Shown: positions 1 to 11,298, numbered from the stretch's first letter. The stretch: DNA of 64,000 nucleotides from Erinaceus europaeus (GCF_950295315.1 NC_080171.1:31922361-31986360); one strand, 5' to 3'. Made by a program: numbers and translations. The notes: a model not told the origin generated them from the sequence alone.

Positions 1-257
1 TTGGGCATGTTTGTTACAAATCCTTCACCTGTCTGGCCACCATCTTATCCTATTAGCCTCCAAGTTGTCGGTGAGATAGAATGTGTATAATAAGAAACAA
101 TGAACTGCCAATCAGTTTGACAGACAGATTCTCCATGTAGCCTGTCCCAAAGACCCTCATTCAACTTTGCTCAGTTTAATGCTTATGTTCAAGAGGGCAC
201 CTGGGAAGGATAGCTAGCTCATGCCACAGGAGGGGGGTATAAATCAGAAAAAACAGC

Positions 258-433
258 TAGGGTAGGGGAATAGCATAATGGCTGTGCAAAAAATACTTTC
301 TAAAGTCCTGGATTTAGTCCCCTGCATCACTATAAGTCAGAGCCAAGTGGTGCTTTTGTTAAAAGAAAGGAAGGGAGGAAGGAAGGAAGGAAAGAAAGAA
401 GAAGGAGGGAGAGAAAAGGAAACAAAACAAACA
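258..433 (+). mobile_element. SINE-D copy with purine tail
   Basis: A tRNA-derived short element. It shows the diverged head (GGGGAATAGCATAATGG), a degraded B box near GATTTAGTCCCCTGCATC and the ATAAGTCAGAGC segment seen in other SINE-D copies. It runs into a (GGAA)n/GAAAGAA purine tract at about 366-430, likely grown from the A-rich tail. Confidence 0.75.
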
Positions 434-672
434 GGGGACCAGGTGGTGGCACAACAAGTTGAGCACACATATAGTGCGCAAGGACCAAGGTTCAAACCCC
501 CACTCCCCACCTGCAGGGGAAAGCTTTACAAGTGGTGAAGCAGTGCTGCAGGTGGGTCTTTCTGTTTGTCTTTCTTATTATCCTCCCCCATCCTTTTTCA
601 CTTCTCTCTCCCCCCATATACATATACACACACAAACACAAAAAACCAAAACCAACCAAATAAAAAACAACA
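434..672 (+). mobile_element. SINE-B copy
   Basis: Head GACCAGGTGGTGGCACAAC, B box GGTTCAAACCCCC, then the CTGCAGGGGAAAGC and GTGGTGAAGCAGTGCTGCAGGTG blocks typical of this SINE. A pyrimidine-rich stretch and an A-rich tail containing ACACACAA follow. It directly follows a SINE-D copy. Confidence 0.85.
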
Positions 673-679
673 ATCATTA

Positions 680-1394
680 AATTGCCTATTTGGCATGTGA
701 GTTTGATCATTCCCTGGTGTTTTTCTGAAATCCTTTTATCCTCAGGAAATTCTGACCATTAAATACCAGACCTCTTGGGAAAGTGAAGGGATTAGATCTG
801 AGAGTGAAGTGTGACAGTGACCGTGGTGATCATTTCTCCTCCCCCATCTAATGTGGCAGAGCAAGGGCCAGAACCCAGGGGTCCACTTGAGAGCCATCAC
901 TGGTTCCCCTCAGAAGCTGGGCCTGAGGACTTGAGCTCAAATTTGGAGGTGACAGCCTGAGCCCTTGACAATGCAGACACTGATGACTGGAGGACACTAC
1001 ACCTCTGACCAGAACAGCTATCCCCTGCCAGCTCAGAGAGAGAGAGTTGTTGAATAATTCATGACTATTCCAGTCAGCAGTCACAATGGAACTGGCCCAA
1101 TCTGAAGTGCAAAGGTTGCTGGGAAGTGTCAGGCTAGGGGAGAGGCCCATGGCCTTGGTGACCAGTGAGTAAAGATCAGCTGCTCGTTAAGTGTATGAAG
1201 TGATACTTAGGCACTTGGATACAAGTGCCAAGGACCAATGGAGATGCTCAGGAGCCCCAGACAGAGGTGTCTACATCACATAGTATGCTTTCCCCTTCCC
1301 CCTTCTGTCAGAGACAAAAGTAAAGATGGATCACTTGGCCACCTGGGAGGCAAGAGCCCAAATTTTCTGTGAGCTTTGTCAGCAGATATGAGCT
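680..1394. other. Non-repetitive interval, no gene seen
   Basis: Mixed-composition sequence with no long open frame and no family I can name. A short GAGAGAGAGAG run lies near 1036. It could be unique host sequence or an unrecognised old repeat. Confidence 0.5.
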
Positions 1395-1608
1395 GTTTTT
1401 TATTTATTTTATTTAACATTACTTTTACTAAGAATTATTTATTTATTATTTGATATGATGGAGAGAATTTGAGAGAGGAGGGGGAGACCGATAGAGACAC
1501 ATGCGGCACTGCTTTACCTCTTGTGAAGCTTTCTCCCTACAGGTGGGGACCCAGGGCTTAAGCCCAGGTCTTTGCACATGTGTACTCAACCAGGTATGTC
1601 ACCCCATC
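1395..1608 (-). mobile_element. SINE-B copy
   Basis: Read on the minus strand. On the plus strand the AT-rich tail (TTATTTATTATTTGA) comes first, followed by a purine block, CTTGTGAAGCTTTC, CTACAGGTGGGGAC and the head complement ending near CACCCCATCC. Moderately diverged. Confidence 0.85.
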
Positions 1609-1624
1609 CCCATTTTTATTTTTA

Positions 1625-1625
1625 T

Positions 1626-1657
<32 letters not shown>

Positions 1658-1925
1658 TGTGACTAGGGTTTTTTGCTGGGGCTTTATGCCTATGCAATTC
1701 TATCACCCCTCATGGGTTATCTCTCTTCCTTTCTACTTTCCTCTCCTCCCTCCCTCCCTCCCTCCTTCCCTTCCTTCCTTCCTTCCTTCCTTCCTTCCTT
1801 CCTTCCTTCCTCTTTTTCTTTCTTCCTTTCCTTCTTTTTTTCCAGTTAGAGGCTAAGAGACAGAGAGGAATAGAGACAGAAAAGAGATGCCATACCACTC
1901 TACCACTTGAGAAGTTTCCCTTTTG
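1625..1925 (-). mobile_element. SINE 3' module with simple-repeat expansions
   Basis: An (ATT)n tail at 1627-1657 precedes the complement of the composite SINE 3' module (GGGTTTTTTGCTGGGGCTTTATGCC). A pyrimidine tract of CTCC/CCTT units runs from about 1738 to 1845, then the SINE body. Microsatellites have grown in both the tail and the internal pyrimidine block. Confidence 0.7.
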
Positions 1926-1929
1926 ATTT

Positions 1930-2145
1930 TTGAATTACCTTTCTTTATTTGATAGAGACAGCCAGAAATTGAGAGGAAGGGAGAGATAGAAAGGGAGAGA
2001 GACAGAGAGACACTTGCAGCACTGCTTCATCACTTTTGAAGCCTTTTTTCCACAGGTGGGGACTGGAGGCTTGAACCTGAGTCTTCACACATAGTGGAGT
2101 GTGCACTTTACCAGAGGGCCTGTCTTCCAGTCCCCAGGCCACTGT
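1930..2145 (-). mobile_element. SINE-B copy
   Basis: Tail TTTATTTGATAGAGACAG, purine block, GCAGCACTGCTTCATCACTT, CCACAGGTGGGGAC, GGCTTGAACCTGAGTC (B box complement) and a head ending CCAGTCCCC. Same orientation as the two SINE copies just before it. Confidence 0.88.
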
Positions 2146-2149
2146 TTTG

Positions 2150-3719
2150 TGACCGTGACACTGATTCTGAATGGGTTTTGATGTGAGTGAGATGGTGAGT
2201 AGAGGATTTTTCCTTTAAGACAGGGACGGATTTTCTTGGCAAAAGCAAAATGGCAAAGAAATTATGTATACATTATATTTCTTTATCTATACCAGGAGAA
2301 ACCACCCAGTTGCTTATTATTACCAATCGTAAGCAGTTCAGTGTTTAAGGTTAACATGTGCTCAAGCAGAATAGAGAAGTACGCTGAGAAAGACACCTGT
2401 GACCAGTTTCTGAATCCCCAACTCTCCTTGTTTCTACTTCCTTTGCTGTCAGAGTCCATAGCACAAGGTGTCGCCATGGTTTGGACTATGTATATTAGTA
2501 AGAGATGATTATTATTACTCAGAGACTGTCCTTGCTAATAGGGGCGGTTTTATAGTTGTGCATGCAAGTTGGTTTTCGCCAGTTGAGTATTTAAAAATTA
2601 AATATGAAATACATAGAAATAAATACTCATCATGCTTTCTGAGGCCTAGGGGTACCAGGAGAGTTTGTTGAGATGTTAGTTAGCAGACAAGTGACCTCTC
2701 TCTGCCACTGACTTTCTTCTTTGATTAGGGAGGAAGCTGAAGCTTCTGGGAGATTGCAGCTCTGACTTTTTTCTGTGACAGGTGACACTCCAGAAGACAA
2801 AAGCTCCCAGCTTTTTTGGGAGAGCAGTAAGGAACTGGGGCTTTGGGGCTCATAGAGGAGGGGCTGAGGACAACTTTTGATTTCTGAGCAGTGGTGACCA
2901 TGAGTGCAAGGTTCTAGGGAGGATGCGATCATCTCCTGATCCCTTTGAGGGTGCACATGGGGACATGGGATCTCAGCATTGCCAAGAGAACTGTCCATGT
3001 AGAGATACAGGAGTCAGTGGGCCAGAGATGCTTCATGGGACACTGGGTATCTCAGCTGTTACCATTTCAGATCAGATACCTGACTATAGAGATTGCAAAG
3101 GTCTCCTTAATGTTGAGATGCTTTAGAAGCCCCAGGACATTGGCACAACTTGGTCTGAGCAGAGGTATGTTTATATGTTAGTAATAACAAAGATGGAGGT
3201 TCCTTCCAGTTCTGTGGCATTGGGGGCCAGAGCTAGACTTAAGTGGCAAAAATAGAGAATTGTTTTATTTTTATTTTTTTCCCCCTCACAACAGAGCTCA
3301 CCTAGTAAGTAGTCAAGGAGAGACTTTTGGTTCACCTAATCCAGCTTCCTTGTATTGCAAGTGAAGACAGTGACACTCAGAACTGTAACTTTTTTTGAGG
3401 TCCCTTGATCTCTTTTGGGTCTCTTATTCAGTCTGTAAAAAAAAAATTGTCTAATAGAGTTTGCAAGAGAATCACTGAAGAAATTTCTAGAAAAGCAGAA
3501 TTTGGCAAATAGAGCTACACTCTTGCTATTTTAAATGCCTTGGTATTTCTGGAGTGGAGATCACAGGCCTTTTGCATATACTAGTTCTACTTGTGGAAAC
3601 TACAGCCCTTCTTTACCACTAGGACTTATCCATCTTCTCTGGGAATGGTTCATCAGTACTCCTTGTCCCCCAAGTCTGGGTTAGGTGCCTCTCTTGGGAT
3701 CCCAAGTTTACTCCATCTA
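2150..3719. other. Mostly unclassified interval, no gene seen
   Basis: About 1.6 kb without a recognised young repeat or a convincing exon. A stretch near 3340-3420 (AGTGAAGACAGTGACACTCAG) is faintly MIR/L2-like but too weak to call. The longest open frames are short and have no recognisable domain. Confidence 0.45.
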
Positions 3720-4172
3720 CTAGATTCCTGCTGATACTGTGACAAATTACTACAACAAAATGACTGTTATCCAGCTCTGGAATCTGAAGTGGGTTTCACT
3801 GGGCTAAAAATCAGGGTGTCAGAGGGATGAGCACCATCTGGAGACTTAGGGGCACCCTTGTCTCCTTGTATTTTTCAGTTTTTAGAAGTCTCCTTCATTC
3901 CTTGGCTAGTGGCCCCTTCTTCTATCCTCAAACCCAGCATCTTCACGTATCTCTCTGACTCTGAATACCTCTGTCCTTTCCCACTGCAAAGAACCCTGTG
4001 GTCACATTGGGCCTATAGGAGAATCCTGGCTCCTCCCCGCTTCTCGAGATCAGCTAATAACTGTCCCATCTGCAACTTCAATTCCCCTCTGCCCTGTAGT
4101 CTAACATGAAGCTTCTGGGGGTCAGGATGTGGCCCCGTTGGCACTCTTGTCACACTGTCGAGCCATCGTCTC
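3720..4172 (-). mobile_element. MLT1-like LTR (ERVL-MaLR)
   Basis: An ancient eutherian LTR of the mammalian apparent LTR retrotransposon group. On the plus strand it shows the complement of the LTR 3' end (GTGACAAATTACTAC), then TTTCACTGGGCTAAAAATCA, TTCCTTGGCTAGTGGCCCCTT, GTCACATTGGGCC and CCATCTGCAACTTCAATTCC in the expected order. Recognised from memory of the family pattern. Diverged and with small deletions, as expected for a placental-wide fossil. Confidence 0.88.
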
Positions 4173-4174
4173 CC

Positions 4175-4629
4175 ACTTTGGCTGTCTCCTTCTCTAGACT
4201 CTTAGCAATAAGTGTCTTGTCTGTTTCCTGCTGCCTTTCCCAGCAGTTAGCATAGACATTTCAAACAGGAAGCTTTAAGATGATGCAATCTCTACAGTGT
4301 TCTGAATAGATTTAATTTCAACATTCTCATTTAAAAGTTGGGAGACTTTGTAGAATAGCTGTGAGTTACACACAGGGGTTATAGCAGTTCCTTGGCCCCC
4401 ATCATTCATATATTTTAATTGTCTGAGGCCCATAGGTATTTTGTACTAGGATCCTGTGATAGAAATGTTATACATTTATTTGTTGGCTGAATGACTAATT
4501 GATCAGTTAAAGCCTAGGTGATGGTTTGGGTTAAACTGGGAGAGAACCAAGAATAGACCTGCCTGGAGTGGAGGGATTCATTCTAGGGCTGGCAGAAAAC
4601 CTCTGGCCAGGTAGGATAAGAATGCCCTG
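4175..4629. other. Unclassified interval
   Basis: AT-rich sequence containing TTAATTTCAACATTCTCATTT and a short polyA-signal-like stretch. No gene or named repeat recognised. Confidence 0.45.
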
Positions 4630-4865
4630 CCAGGGTGGGAGTATGGATCGACCCGCCAACACCCATGTTCAGTGAGGAAGCAATTATAGAAGCCAGACCT
4701 TCTACCTTAATGATCCTGGATCCATACTCCCAGAGGGATAAAGAATAGGAAAACTATCAAGGGAGGGGATGGAAGTTCTGGTGGTGGGATTTGTATGGCA
4801 ATGTACCACTCTTATCCTATGGTCTTGTCAATATTTCCATATTGTAAATAAAAATTAAAAACAAC
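4630..4865 (+). mobile_element. L1-type 3' end, first of two in tandem
   Basis: A 5'-truncated retroposed 3' end. GGAGTATGGATCGACC opens the recognisable segment. GTTCTGGTGGTGGGATTTGT and CTCTTATCCTATGG lead to a terminal AAATAAAAATTAAAAACAA tail. The same 3' end recurs, often inverted, near 8.7, 25.9 and 36.2 kb. Confidence 0.75.
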
Positions 4866-4869
4866 TGTC

Positions 4870-5112
4870 CTGTCAGAGGCTGGAGTTATGGATTGACCTG
4901 CCAATGCCCATGTCCAGCGGAGAAGCAATCACAGAAGCCAAACCACACCTTCTACACTCATAAAGACCCTGGGTCCATATTCTAAGAGGGATAGAGAGTA
5001 GGAAAGCTTTTAGTGGAGGGGATGGGATACAGAACTCTGGTGGTGGGAATTGTGTGGAGTTGTACCCCTCTTATCCTATGGTTTTGTCAAATCATTATTA
5101 AGCAACAATAAT
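4870..5112 (+). mobile_element. L1-type 3' end, second of two in tandem
   Basis: Begins with GGCTGGAGTTATGGATTGACC and carries the same block order as the preceding copy, ending TATCCTATGGTTTTGTCAAAT and an AAT-rich tail. It lies head-to-tail about 5 bp after the other copy. Either two insertions, one into the A-tail of the other, or a local duplication. Confidence 0.75.
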
Positions 5113-5244
5113 AATAGTCTGTTAGGTGATATGCCATTCAAGCTGAAGTCTTGAAAGCTGAATATGAAGGAAAGATTTACATGCTGAAGTCCCAAGGACC
5201 TGGAGTGAGGGAGTATGAGAGAGGATGGAGAAGGAACAAGATAA

Positions 5245-5470
5245 AGATACTATTATGGATTGAATATTTGTGTCTTTTCAAATGCAAATTGTTGAAGCCT
5301 CAACTCCCAGTGTGGCTGCATTTGGAGATGGAGCCTCTAAAGAAATAGCTAAGGTTAAATGGGGCCATAAGGATGGACTCTTGACCCAATATGGCATGGT
5401 TTTTTTTTTTTTATAAGGACACTAATCATATTGCCATCTGTTTATTACACAAGTGAATAATTAACTGATG
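5245..5470 (+). mobile_element. MaLR-type LTR fragment
   Basis: ATTATGGATTGAATATTTGTG, GTTGAAGCCTCAACTCCC, TTTGGAGATGGAGCCTCTAAA and ATAAGGACAC follow the order of the 5' half of MLT1/MST-type LTRs, interrupted by an internal T run at 5400-5412. The subfamily is not resolved. Confidence 0.65.
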
Positions 5471-5617
5471 ACAACTAGTGCTTGGCCAGCCTACTGTCTT
5501 GCCTCCTGTTTTGGGTCTTCAGCTCCTTTTCTTCATTCCTTTCTCTTTCTTTATACAAGTGGTGCTTTTAAAAAATATTTCACTTACTTTTTATTATTAT
5601 TATTTTTTTATTAGATT

Positions 5618-5904
5618 TTTAAAAAATATTTTATTTTATTTATTTATTCCCTTTTGTTGCCCTTGTTGTTTTATTGTTGTAGTTATTATTGTTGTTGTCA
5701 TCGTTGTTGGACAGGACAGAGAGAAACAGAGAGAGGAGGGGAAGACAGAGAGGGGAAGAGAAAGATAGACACCTGCAGACCTGCTTCACCGCCTGTGAAG
5801 CGACTCCCCTGCAGCTGGGGAGCCGGGTTTCGAACCGGGATCCTTATGCCGGTCCTTGTACTTTGCGCCACCTGCGCTTAACCCGCTGCGCTACAGCCCG
5901 ACTC
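5618..5904 (-). mobile_element. SINE-A copy, young-looking
   Basis: On the plus strand: tail TTTATTTATTCCCTTTTGTTGCCC, GTTGTT tract, purine block, CACCTGCAGACCTGCTTCACC, then CGAACCGGGATCC (B box complement) and TGCGCTTAACCCGCTGCGC (A box complement), ending CCCGACTCCC. The head is nearly intact. It appears to have inserted into an older element, with TCACTTA-type sequence on both sides (about 5580 and 5905). Confidence 0.92.
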
Positions 5905-6165
5905 CCTCACTTATTTAATTTTAATAAGGGAGATACAGAGAAATAAGTGGGGAGGGAGGGAGGGAGGGAAGGAGGGAGGGAAGGAAGGATAGAGAGAGAG
6001 AGAGAGAGAGGGAGAGAAGGGGGGAGAGAGAGAGAGATGGAGAGAGAGATTGAGAGATGCCAAGACTAGAGCACTGCTCAGCAGTGGCTTATGGTGATGC
6101 TGGGGATTGAACCTGGGACCTCAAGCATGGGTCTTTTGCTATTTCCCTAGCTCACCAGTTTTCTT
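5905..6165 (-). mobile_element. SINE-D copy with long purine tract
   Basis: An AT-rich tail, then about 110 bp of AGGG/GAGA purine repeats (5950-6060). The SINE-D body follows: GCACTGCTCAGCAGTGGCTTATGGTG, GGGGATTGAACCTGGGACC and a head complement ending TTTGCTATTTCCC. Confidence 0.85.
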
Positions 6166-6234
6166 TTGCTCGCCCCTAAAGTCCCCAGTCCTCCTAAAGT
6201 CTCCTGTTTCATTTACTATCTGTTTTTTTTTCCT

Positions 6235-6830
6235 GCCTATGGAATTTGATCAAAATGATCAAAGATGACCACTTTGACCAGCTCTTTTGCTTCATCTTTA
6301 CTGAAACATAATTGATGTAGAACATTGTGTCAGTTCAGAGTGTACAGCATGATGATGATTTTATATATATTCATCTCTGGGGAAGTATTTACCATAAAGC
6401 TCCTTAATACATCTCTTACTACACATAATTGCCATTTTGCTATTGCTGTAGTTGTGGCAAGAAAAATTATAGCATTGCTCTAATAGGACCTTTCAAGTCT
6501 GCAGCACAGCCTTGTGAATTATAGACACCATGTTGTGTGTTTAGATGCCCAGAACTTATTCATCTTAAGACCAAAACTTTGTTACCTTTGTCTGGTAGCT
6601 CCCCATTGCCATTCCTCCTAGCCCAACCCCCCAGCACCTGTCAACAACAGTTCTGCTCACTGTTTTTATGAGTTCAGTGTTTTTAGATCATACACACAAG
6701 TGAGATCATTCAGTATTTTTCTTTCTCTGACATGCCACGTAGTATAATGTTCCTAAGGTCATGACTGCATCTTGATTTTGGATGCTTTCTGCTAACTTTT
6801 CCATTTTGTTGGATTGTAAGTTATGTAGAT
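6235..6830 (-). mobile_element. Ancient L1 (L1M-like) fragment
   Basis: The order of blocks matches old mammalian L1 3' sequence read in complement: ATTGATGTAGAACATTGTGTCAG, ATTTTATATATATTCATC, AATTATAGACACCATGTTGTG, ATGAGTTCAGTGTTTTTAGAT, AAGTGAGATCATTCAGTATTT, TTTCTGCTAACTTTTCC. Its divergence fits an element older than the local SINEs. Assigned from remembered family pattern; the subfamily (MA/MB) is not resolved. Confidence 0.8.
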
Positions 6831-6861
6831 CCAGCCTTCTTGTTTTCTGAGTACTCAGCTT

Positions 6862-7062
6862 TTTAAAAAAATATCTTTTTAAAGATACATTATTGATTTA
6901 CTTATTGGATAGAGACAGTGATAAATTGAGAGAGAAGGGATATAGAAGGTGAGAGAGACTGAGAGACAGCTGTAGCACTGTTCTACCTCTTGGGAAGTTT
7001 TCTTCAGGCAGGTGAGGATCAGGGGCTTGAACCTGTGTCCTTGTGCCACCACCTGGCCCCAA
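6862..7062 (-). mobile_element. SINE-B copy
   Basis: Tail TTATTGGATAGAGACAG, purine block, CTGTAGCACTG, GGGGCTTGAACCTG (B box complement) and head CCACCACCTGGCCCC. It is inserted beside the L1M-like fragment. Confidence 0.88.
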
Positions 7063-7300
7063 TTCTCTTTACTTTTCATTTTCATAGATTGTGCCCTTCT
7101 TGGAAAATCCAAGGACCCATCACTTCCTTCATAGACTTTGTGGCTGGTGACTTGGGAGCCCCCATAGTAGAAATTTTTTCTGTGACTTCATGGCACGTGT
7201 GTGTACACAGGTGATATAACAAGAGCCACTTGAGGGTATTAAACTGACCTGGTGCCCCATTCCATTGATTTAAATAGCAACTTTAATTGCACCCAGCTAA

Positions 7301-7755
7301 AGTATGGATTGACCTGCCAACACCTAAATCCAGCAGAGAAGCAATCACAGAAGCCAGAACTCCTAACTTCTGAACCCCAAAAACAACTTTGATCTATACT
7401 CCCAGTGGGGGAGAAGTGATAGGAGGAAGAGGATAACAGGGCTCTGACCTCCAGCTCCATCAGGTCCCAGAGAGAGAGGACAAAAAAGGGAAAGATATTT
7501 GGATGTAGTAAGCGGGTTATGTGTGGCTGGGAGGGGGAGAGAAGATTGGACCCAGAAGAAAAAGGGGGCAGTTATGTACAATTGCAGACTGTTGTAGAGA
7601 TGACAGCCCATGTCTACAACCTTGGAAGAACTGCAGTGGTTTGCAATGGAGGGACTTGGGATTCAGAACTCTGGTGGTGGGAATGGTGTGGAGTTATACC
7701 CCTGATGGCATGTAGCTTTGTAAATCAGTATTGAATCACTAATAAAAAAATATTT
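7301..7755 (+). mobile_element. Truncated L1 3' end with 10-bp TSD
   Basis: A 455-bp insertion flanked by perfect direct repeats ACCCAGCTAA at 7291-7300 and 7756-7765. It starts AGTATGGATTGACC, contains CAGAACTCTGGTGGTGGGAAT near its 3' end and stops in TCACTAATAAAAAAATATTT, a polyA-signal-like tail. This is the hallmark of target-primed reverse transcription with 5' truncation. No coding sequence remains. Confidence 0.88.
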
Positions 7756-8084
7756 ACCCAGCTAACCTGATTAGTTCCAAATTTCAAAATGTGTTTATTC
7801 ATTCTTCTCATAGTATGTGATCAATAGAAACTCCTTCTAGCTGGTTCCTTGGACAGGTCCCGAGGCTGTAGAATCCTGTCCAAACACAGAAATCTGGCTC
7901 TTGGTCCCATTGTCTCCTGTCAGCCCCCAAGCCACAGCCAGGCATCTAGCTCAAGTTGGTACAAATGATGGCAAGCCGAAGACTGTCAGTATTCTCTATT
8001 GGAAAGCCCCCTACTATACATTAATCAGTAGCACTATCAGTGACTCTCTGTTGGACGAAACCTGAAAGAAAAACCTTTTAAATT

Positions 8085-8200
8085 TTAATTGATGAGGAGC
8101 TGGAAGCTTCAGAGGATCAAGTAACTTGACTGGAGTCATCCAACAAGCTAAGCACTGGTTCAGGACCCAGGTGACCCGACTCCAGTTGCCACTTTAAAGG
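8085..8200 (-). mobile_element. MIR fragment
   Basis: GATGAGGAGCTGGAAG, CAAGTAACTTGACTGGAGTCA and GTTCAGGACCCAGGTGACC follow the conserved core of the ancient tRNA-derived MIR SINE in complement. Confidence 0.75.
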
Positions 8201-8204
8201 AATG

Positions 8205-8625
8205 ATATTCACAGAGCCGATGAGATGGTACATAATAATGGGAAAAGTGACTTCATTGCACCCTCAGCTTCTCTTTCACTTTTCTTTTTCACTAAACAAA
8301 TTCAAGGCAGTCTTATAGCATAAAGCAGACACTCATGCGTAGCACTGCCATTACCAAGTAGTTGAACTTTAGACAGTTGTTGGGTGGTGTTCTCTGTTTG
8401 AGAACAACCACACTGGGCTTTTGTGAAGTGTATAGGCATTATGAATTCATTTATTATAGGAGGTTGGGCAGTGCTCTTTTTTATTGCTCATATGAACCTG
8501 ACAGATCTTTACAGGGTGGCTAGCCTTGAATTTTATAGCACCTTCCTCTTGAAAAGCTCAATGTCTCATTCATTAGTTGTTTGATATTCTTTAGCTTGTA
8601 TTGTTTCAAATGGTGCTTTATTACT
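8205..8625. other. Unclassified interval
   Basis: Moderately AT-rich with no long frame. GCAGTGCTCTTTTTTATTGCTC near 8468 could be a worn SINE scrap, but it is too short to call. Confidence 0.4.
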
Positions 8626-10145
8626 TTTTTTTGATAATTTTTAAAAATTGATTTAATAATGATTGACAAGATCATAGGATAAGAGGGGTACAGTTCCACA
8701 TAGTTCCCACCACCAGAGTTCTGTATCCCATAATCTCCATTGGAAGTTTCCCTATAAAGAATAGGGATTACCTCTGGGTGATCAGGGACCCAGGATCATT
8801 ATGGGGTATAGAAGATGCAAGGTCTGGCTTCTGTAATTGCTTCTCTACTGGATATGAGTGTTGTCAGGTCGATCCATAATCCCAGCCTAGTTCTATCTTT
8901 CCCTAGTGGGTTAGGGCTCTGGAGAGGTAGGGTTCCAGGGTACATTGGTGAGGTCATCTGTCTAGTGAAGTCAGGTTGGCATCATGGTAGCATCTACAAT
9001 CACCTAAAATCTTAGACCAGGGAGACCAGAAGCAACTGGTCATGTCACTATATAAGATACAGCTATATGTAAATAGCATTAAATGATATAAAATATGGTG
9101 AGGTCTTCTATGATACAGAAAATCCTAACCATGTGATTTTCAAAGTCAACCAAATTCCCAAGTAACTTGGTTATAGTAATAACTCTTTATTGTCTTCTTA
9201 CTCTAAGACAGCAGGCACATTCCCCATTCTCTATAATACCCATATTTCTCCCAGTCCTGGAACCTCTGGCGTGTGGCTCATTTTCTTACATGCTTCTCTC
9301 GATTCATACCATTTGATACTACATCTACTGACCTCAAAGAAACCAATGCAGCCAGTAGCACTTTAGCATGTTTCATTTCGGATTGTGTTCAGAGATATCA
9401 GGCATGGAATGTCAACCCTCCAGCTTCATTACTCTAGTGAGACCTTTCCTAGCTCATAGGACTCCTTAATTCCATTTTGGGGGGTGCACTTCCTAACAAA
9501 GCCACAAAATCTGGATATAGACCAGGGCCCATAAGAAAAGGGCACACGTGCACATGTATCCATAAGTTAGGGGAAAATATATTCCTTAAAGTAAAAGTGC
9601 ACAATAGTTTTTCAGTGACTCAATAAGTGCAGCAAGCAAATAGGAAGACCTAAAAAAAGACACCATAAAGTACTTAATCAAATAGTTTCTACTTATACCT
9701 AGACACCCTCCTCACCTACTTCCTATTTCACATCCCTCAGTCACTCCAAAGTTAACGTTGTCAGACAAAGTAAGGACTGCAAAAGCTGGATAAGGGCAGG
9801 AGACTAGCATATTTTAATGACTAGCATACTTTAATGACTAGTCACTATCAGGCCACTCCATCACCTGGGGTCCTAGTCAGGGAATCCTGGTATTCCCACA
9901 TAAACATGATGGGCCTAGACCTCTAACAGATCCCTCTCACCACTGTCACTGGTCATCTCCATCAGGAACAACATAGTGGACCCTCTTGTGGGTCTCTCTA
10001 CAGGACTTTGCCCACAATGTGGGTCTACATTGGTGGGGACTGCCATATTCTACCACTTGAGGAAGATGGGTCCAGCAATGAGTGCAGCCTAGAATATTCC
10101 TAGCTATGACCACAGAATGCGAGCTCAGACCTACAGGGATGCTTT
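8626..10145 (-). mobile_element. Long L1-type 3' module without ORF
   Basis: The 3' end lies at low coordinates (TGATTTAATAATGATTGACAAG, then CATAGGATAAGAGGGGTACAG). The module continues through GGTCGATCCATAATCCCAGCC, a stretch unique among local copies (about 9040-9780), a short duplication of GACTAGCATA-TTTTAATGA (9811-9842), and a far part ending GAATGCGAGCTCAGACCTACAGG. Shorter copies lie at 21930, 25810 and 48430. About 1.5 kb with no recognisable reverse transcriptase. Probably an L1 lineage with a long 3' UTR, possibly a non-autonomous derivative. Confidence 0.7.
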
Positions 10146-10354
10146 ATTACTTTTAAAACTGAGAACTTTAAAGTATGTAAAATGTTCATAAATCATGATT
10201 TCAATCAGAAATTTATCACTTAGCTGATGAAGAGAATATATAGAACACTCTTGACCAGGAGGCAGGAATAGCAGATCCTTTCACCCAGGTCTGCTGGGAG
10301 TCTAACTATTGTAATATTCGAGCAGAATGCTTTTGTAATAGCCTTCATAATATT

Positions 10355-10510
10355 ACATATAGATGTCTACATTTGCATATATAGACCCATGTGTATATTT
10401 GATTCAGCAGTTCCATTTCTAGGAATCTATGTTGTGGATATTTTTCCAGTTTGTGGAATTTCACATATGTGGATTTCTTTAAAGCAGCACAGCTTGCTTT
10501 CAAAAATTTG
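10355..10510 (+). mobile_element. Possible old L1 ORF2 3' scrap
   Basis: One frame around 10398-10430 reads FDSAVPFLGIY, close to the conserved L1 ORF2 C-terminal FDPAIPLLGIY block. Downstream sequence is AT-rich and diverged. Short, so tentative. Confidence 0.45.
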
Positions 10511-10570
10511 AAGCTTCCTCTCAATCAACACGAAAGAGGCTAAATCAAGCAAGGTGTCTCTGTACAAAGG

Positions 10571-11298
10571 TGTTGGGAACATGTGTAAGCCTGATAGAGC
10601 TTAGGGAGAACCACCCCCATCTTTGGATGGAGGTCTGAGAAGATAACCTCTTGGTAAGTCTCTCTCAACCGAGGTGAGCATAAGGGGGGAAACTCAGACT
10701 TGGTTCTTTCCTTCTTGACTCTCAGGCCCACAGATACCCCAGTACTTCCCTCCATTAACTGCAGGCCACATGGCCACAGATTCACTCATTCAAAGTCACC
10801 TTCTGATCACAGAAGAACACATCTTATCACACACTTCATCACATACCTCAGACCCCAGACAAGAGAAATTCCAAACTATATGGCTTTTTGATATCCATCT
10901 TCTCTCTGCCTCACCCTACGGGTTCAACCCCTCTGCTTCTCTCAAATACCTTTGGATAATTAAGTTGCTTGTGCCATGGAAAATAACTGTCTTGTATCTC
11001 ATCAATTCCTATCATACCAGCCCCCTACCTTAGGGGCATGCTGACTGTTAAGAAACCTGTAATTTCTGACATATTTCAACAATAATTACCTCCATTGCTT
11101 TTCTATTTAACTCATGTCCACTTTGCTAATAAACAGACTCTAGGATTCTGGGATTCTAGCACTCAGATTCTAGACACGCTAAGAGTCCCCTGGTGTCTTT
11201 TACTTCGTGTCACCCCTGTTGTGAGCAAGAAAGAACCAGCCCGTTACCTTTCCCCTGGAGGCTACCCTGCCGGAGAAGGAGAGAGACACCCCGAAACA
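10571..11298 (+). mobile_element. Candidate class-I-type ERV solo LTR
   Basis: The interval begins TGTTGGGAACATG and ends CCCCGAAACA, so it has TG...CA termini. The 4-bp sequence AAGG flanks both sides (10567-10570 and 11299-11302). A polyA signal AATAAA lies at 11128-11133, about 165 bp before the end, as in an R/U5 layout. 728 bp, with no gag, pol or env nearby. Termini were chosen by eye, so a chance 4-bp match is possible. Confidence 0.45.
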
